From NCBI GenBank assembly GCA_014634225.1, contig BLFN01000112.1:1766289-1776288 (forward strand): a DNA stretch of 10,000 nt, read 5' to 3'. The position numbers and the translations under genes are program-made. The stretch comes from Acropora yongei (Eukaryota > Cnidaria > Anthozoa > Scleractinia > Acroporidae). Below the pieces are notes generated by a model. That model saw only the letters and a list, made by a program, of their open reading frames with translations, had not been told where the DNA came from and searched no databases. Shown here piece by piece: positions 7,826 through 10,000 of this stretch (its first letter is position 1; the number at the start of each line of letters is the position of its first letter).

Positions 7826-8157
7826 CTTCAAGTGGACTCTGGTCAAGTCACCGCACCCCTACTGTAAAAAGTTGACACGGGAGCAGAGGGAAACGTCATA
7901 CCCGTAGACACATATAAACGCCACAGTCGAGCTATAGCTTCGATGGAACACCGCTTGGACTAACTACATCGAGTACAACAATTACGGCCTTTGGGGGTCA
8001 CACCATACCGCATTTTGGCACCTGTGAGCTAGTCTTATCGCAGCATGGTCACTGTGTCTTCCATCTAGGGAACACTGAAGGTCCTACAATCCTGGGCCTC
8101 CCAACCGGCCATGATATGAAGTTGATCACCCTTAACTATGCTATAGCAACAACATAG
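7826..8157 (+). pseudogene. pol: aspartic protease, broken
   Basis: The active-site motif VDTGAEGNVIP falls at 7871-7903 in the same frame as the gag zinc knuckles, with the catalytic Asp codon at 7874-7876. A TAA at 7865-7867 sits just before it, and a few residues seem to be missing there. Near 7925-7942 the frame changes from 2 to 1. The C-terminal half continues in frame 1: TITAFGGHTIPHFGTC (a flap-like region) and TILGLPTGHDM, the conserved hydrophobic-G segment of retropepsins. A TAG at 8155-8157 follows LNYAIATT, at the boundary with the linker to reverse transcriptase. The enzyme would cleave the polyprotein as a dimer; this copy cannot be made in one piece. Confidence 0.75.
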
Positions 8158-9110
8158 ACCAGAGCTGCAACTACGCCAGACCCACAGGGGATTACAGATG
8201 CGAAGTCGGAACTTCTCCGCCAATATCAAAACTGCTTCCAGGGAACTGGGGGTTTCCAGGGAGAATTTCATATCACCCTAGGCCCCACTGTTCCACCAGT
8301 GATCCATCCACCACGCTTGTTACCTGAGGCACTACGAGAGCCTCTTAAGAACGAACTTGACGCGCTCATCGAACAAGGGATCATTGCAAGAGTAGACGAG
8401 CCTACAGATTGGGTGAACTCATTAGTCTGTGTGACAAAGAGCAACGACACGCTTCAGCTATGCCTAGACCCCAAAGACCTCAACCGTGACATCAGGCGTC
8501 CACAACACTGCACCCCGACATTAGATGATGTACTTCCAAGGTTCAACGGAGCTAAATATTTTTCCATCGTCGATGCCAGAAGCGCGTATTGGACTATCAA
8601 ACTTGATCACACCAGCTCCTTGCACACCACCTTCAATTCGTCTCATGGTAGATATAGATTCCTGTGTCCCCCCTTTGGCCTGTTCTGTGCCCAGGACATT
8701 TTTCAGAAGAAGGTCGATGAGACCTTCAGTCACCTCCCTGGTTCAACTGGCATCGCCGATGACATCGTCATTTATGGAAACGACCTCGCTGACCACGATG
8801 CCAACCTGAAAGCAGTTTTGGAAGGTGCTCGCGAAACCGTACTCAACTTCAATGCAGACAAATGCAAGATACGGTGTACAGACATACCATTCTTTGGTCA
8901 CATCGTCAGTGCAAGCGGCCTCAGGCCAGATTCACAGAAGGTAGAAGCGATAAACAATATGGACCCCTTCACAAGCCTCGCTGACCTACAAGCCTTTCTT
9001 GGCATGACACAGTTTCTGAGCCGCTATGTGCCAAAGTTGGCATCACACTTAGCCGCCCTATGGGATCTCACCAAAGGAAGCAGCGAGTTTCTGTGGCAGC
9101 CCCATCACCA
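8158..9110 (+). pseudogene. pol: reverse transcriptase domain
   Basis: RNA- and DNA-dependent DNA polymerase of the element. The frame is open throughout this span, including about 47 codons before the first ATG at 8299, so that ATG is not a real start; the enzyme is part of a polyprotein. Visible in order: GGFQGEFHITLGP, HPPRLLPEALREPL, EQGIIARV, DWVNSLVCVTK, LDPKDLNRDI, motif A FSIVDARSAYW (Asp codon 8572-8574), FLCPPFGLFCAQDIFQ, motif C GIADDIVIYG (Asp codons 8758-8763), FNADKCK, FFGHIVSASGL and LQAFLGMTQFLSRYVP. All three catalytic aspartates are present. IADD replaces the more common Y/F-x-DD, which I recall as usual in this clade. This is the best-kept part of the element, interrupted only at its edges (8155 and 9256). 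Confidence 0.9.
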
Positions 9111-9540
9111 GCTAGCTCTAGATAAGATTAAAGAGGCTATCCCATCAACCAACTCGTTACAATACTTTGACGGTACGAAACCAGTGACCATGCAAGTTGA
9201 CGCATCGTCACGTGGCCTTGGTGCAACCCTGTTCCAAGATAAAGGCCCCATTGAATAGCGAAGCAAGCTCCTGACAGAAACGGAGTCACGGTATTCAAAC
9301 ATCGAGAGAGAAATGCTAGTAGTGGTACACGGCCTTGAAAAGTTTCACTACTATGCGTATGGAAGAGAGGTCACCATTGAGACAGATCACAAGCCGCTGG
9401 AGGCGATTTTCAAGAAACATCTCTCAACAGCTCCTCCACGTATTGCAAGGATGATGCTTAGGGTTCAGAAATACGATGTAGAAATCAAGTATGTCCAAGG
9501 AAAAAAAATCCCACTGTCAGATGCATTGTCTAGGATCAGT
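9111..9540 (+). pseudogene. pol: RNase H domain with in-frame stop
   Basis: It would degrade the RNA strand of the cDNA hybrid. The reverse-transcriptase frame continues: VTMQVDASSRGLGATLFQ (Asp codon 9199-9201), then TAG at 9256-9258, then TETESRYSNIEREML (Glu codon 9310-9312), TDHKPLEAIF (Asp codon 9385-9387) and LSDALSR (Asp codon 9520-9522). All four acidic active-site residues remain although the stop falls between the first and second. The same frame is held on both sides of the stop, so a single base change explains it. The ATG at 9313 lies inside the domain and is not a translation start. Confidence 0.88.
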
Positions 9541-10000
9541 CCTTGCCCAAGTGATACCATTGGAGGACTGGATGTGTCTCTCCATGAAATGCACCTCCAC
9601 CTGAATGCAAGCACCTCAAGAATCGACCAGATTAAGGAAGAAACAGCCAAGGATGAGGTGCTCTTCTCACTTCGTTCCGTTATCACCCAAGGATGGCCCA
9701 ACATAAGATCAGATTGCCCAGCACACCTTTACGCATTCTGGAATTATCGGGGCGAGTTAACAGTTTCTGATGGAGTAATCCTAAAGGGTACACGCATCCT
9801 TATTCCAAGGAACCTACAGGTAGACGTACTACAGCCATTGCACTAAGCACACCAAGGAGCCGAAAAATGCAAACTCCGTGCTAAGGGTTCCGTGTTCTGG
9901 GTCAAAATCAACCGTGAAATAGGAGAGATGGTCAAATCCTGTGCTCCATGTCAACGCTATCAACGTATGAACTTAAAAGTGCCCCTCATGCCACACGACA
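9541..10000 (+). pseudogene. pol: linker and integrase zinc-binding domain, cut by window
   Basis: After RNase H a linker (about 9541-9770) leads to VDVLQPLH, then a TAA at 9844-9846, then AHQGAEKCKLRAKGSVFW in the same frame. This is the H2C2 zinc-binding domain of integrase: the His codons are at 9841-9843 and 9850-9852, directly flanking the stop, and the Cys pair CAPC is at 9940-9951. The integrase catalytic core (D,D-35-E) and the 3' LTR lie beyond the window. Integrase would join cDNA ends to host DNA in the nucleus. The stop removes it from any product made from this copy unless read through. Confidence 0.85.

Larger units (their letters stand above)
6534..10000 (+). mobile_element. 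Ty3/gypsy LTR retrotransposon, 5' part, degenerate
   Basis: The order LTR, primer binding site, gag with zinc knuckles, protease, reverse transcriptase, RNase H, integrase identifies a Ty3/gypsy (Metaviridae) element; in Ty1/copia elements integrase precedes reverse transcriptase. It would copy itself through RNA and virus-like particles in the cytoplasm. This copy is interrupted by at least four frame changes in gag/protease and several stops, so it is not autonomous. The right end is cut by the window, so the 3' LTR and insertion duplication cannot be examined. The motif style is one I associate with cnidarian K02A2.6-like elements. Confidence 0.9.

Noticed and set aside
8521..8809. Open frames on both strands over reverse transcriptase
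   Set aside because: They are shadows of the RT frame, which carries all the domain motifs.
1..10000. CRISPR array or bacterial operon
   Set aside because: There are no regularly spaced repeats; the intron signals, SINE and retrotransposon indicate animal nuclear DNA.

Overview
The window looks like animal nuclear DNA, most likely from a cnidarian such as a stony coral. It is AT-rich with long gene-poor stretches, spliceosomal intron signals, a tRNA-derived SINE of a type I associate with cnidarian genomes, and a Ty3/gypsy retrotransposon. The species assignment is inference from recalled family resemblance; no search was run. I see no intact protein-coding gene. Everything protein-like is a decayed or interrupted copy.

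Layout. Positions 40-325 hold a tRNA-headed SINE on the minus strand. Positions 1072-3598 (minus) hold a broken two-exon copy of a HECT-domain gene: a SAM-like N-terminal piece, a GGG-containing segment, an acidic/charged linker, a UBX/ubiquitin-like segment, then a HECT domain reduced to its first strand and its C-lobe. The exons are separated by a frame-consistent intron (1734-2230). Frameshifts, in-frame stops and a nested tandem duplication break the reading frame. Positions 3599-5153 are non-coding, with one GC-rich island. Positions 5154-6229 are a non-autonomous foldback/MITE-like element with inverted-repeat arms of more than 360 bp around a loop of about 330 bp.

From about 6534 to the window end lies the 5' part of a Ty3/gypsy LTR retrotransposon on the plus strand: a putative 5' LTR ending in CA, a primer binding site resembling the tRNA-Leu type, gag with two zinc knuckles, an aspartic protease, reverse transcriptase, RNase H and the start of integrase. 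Gag and protease are broken by frame changes. From about 7942 onward pol stays in one frame but carries three stop codons (8155, 9256, 9844). The integrase core and 3' LTR lie beyond the window.

The genes do not form a pathway. The region is a landscape of inserted and decaying repeats around a dead gene copy. If the assembly came from error-prone long reads, some of the indels could be sequencing artefacts rather than biological decay.
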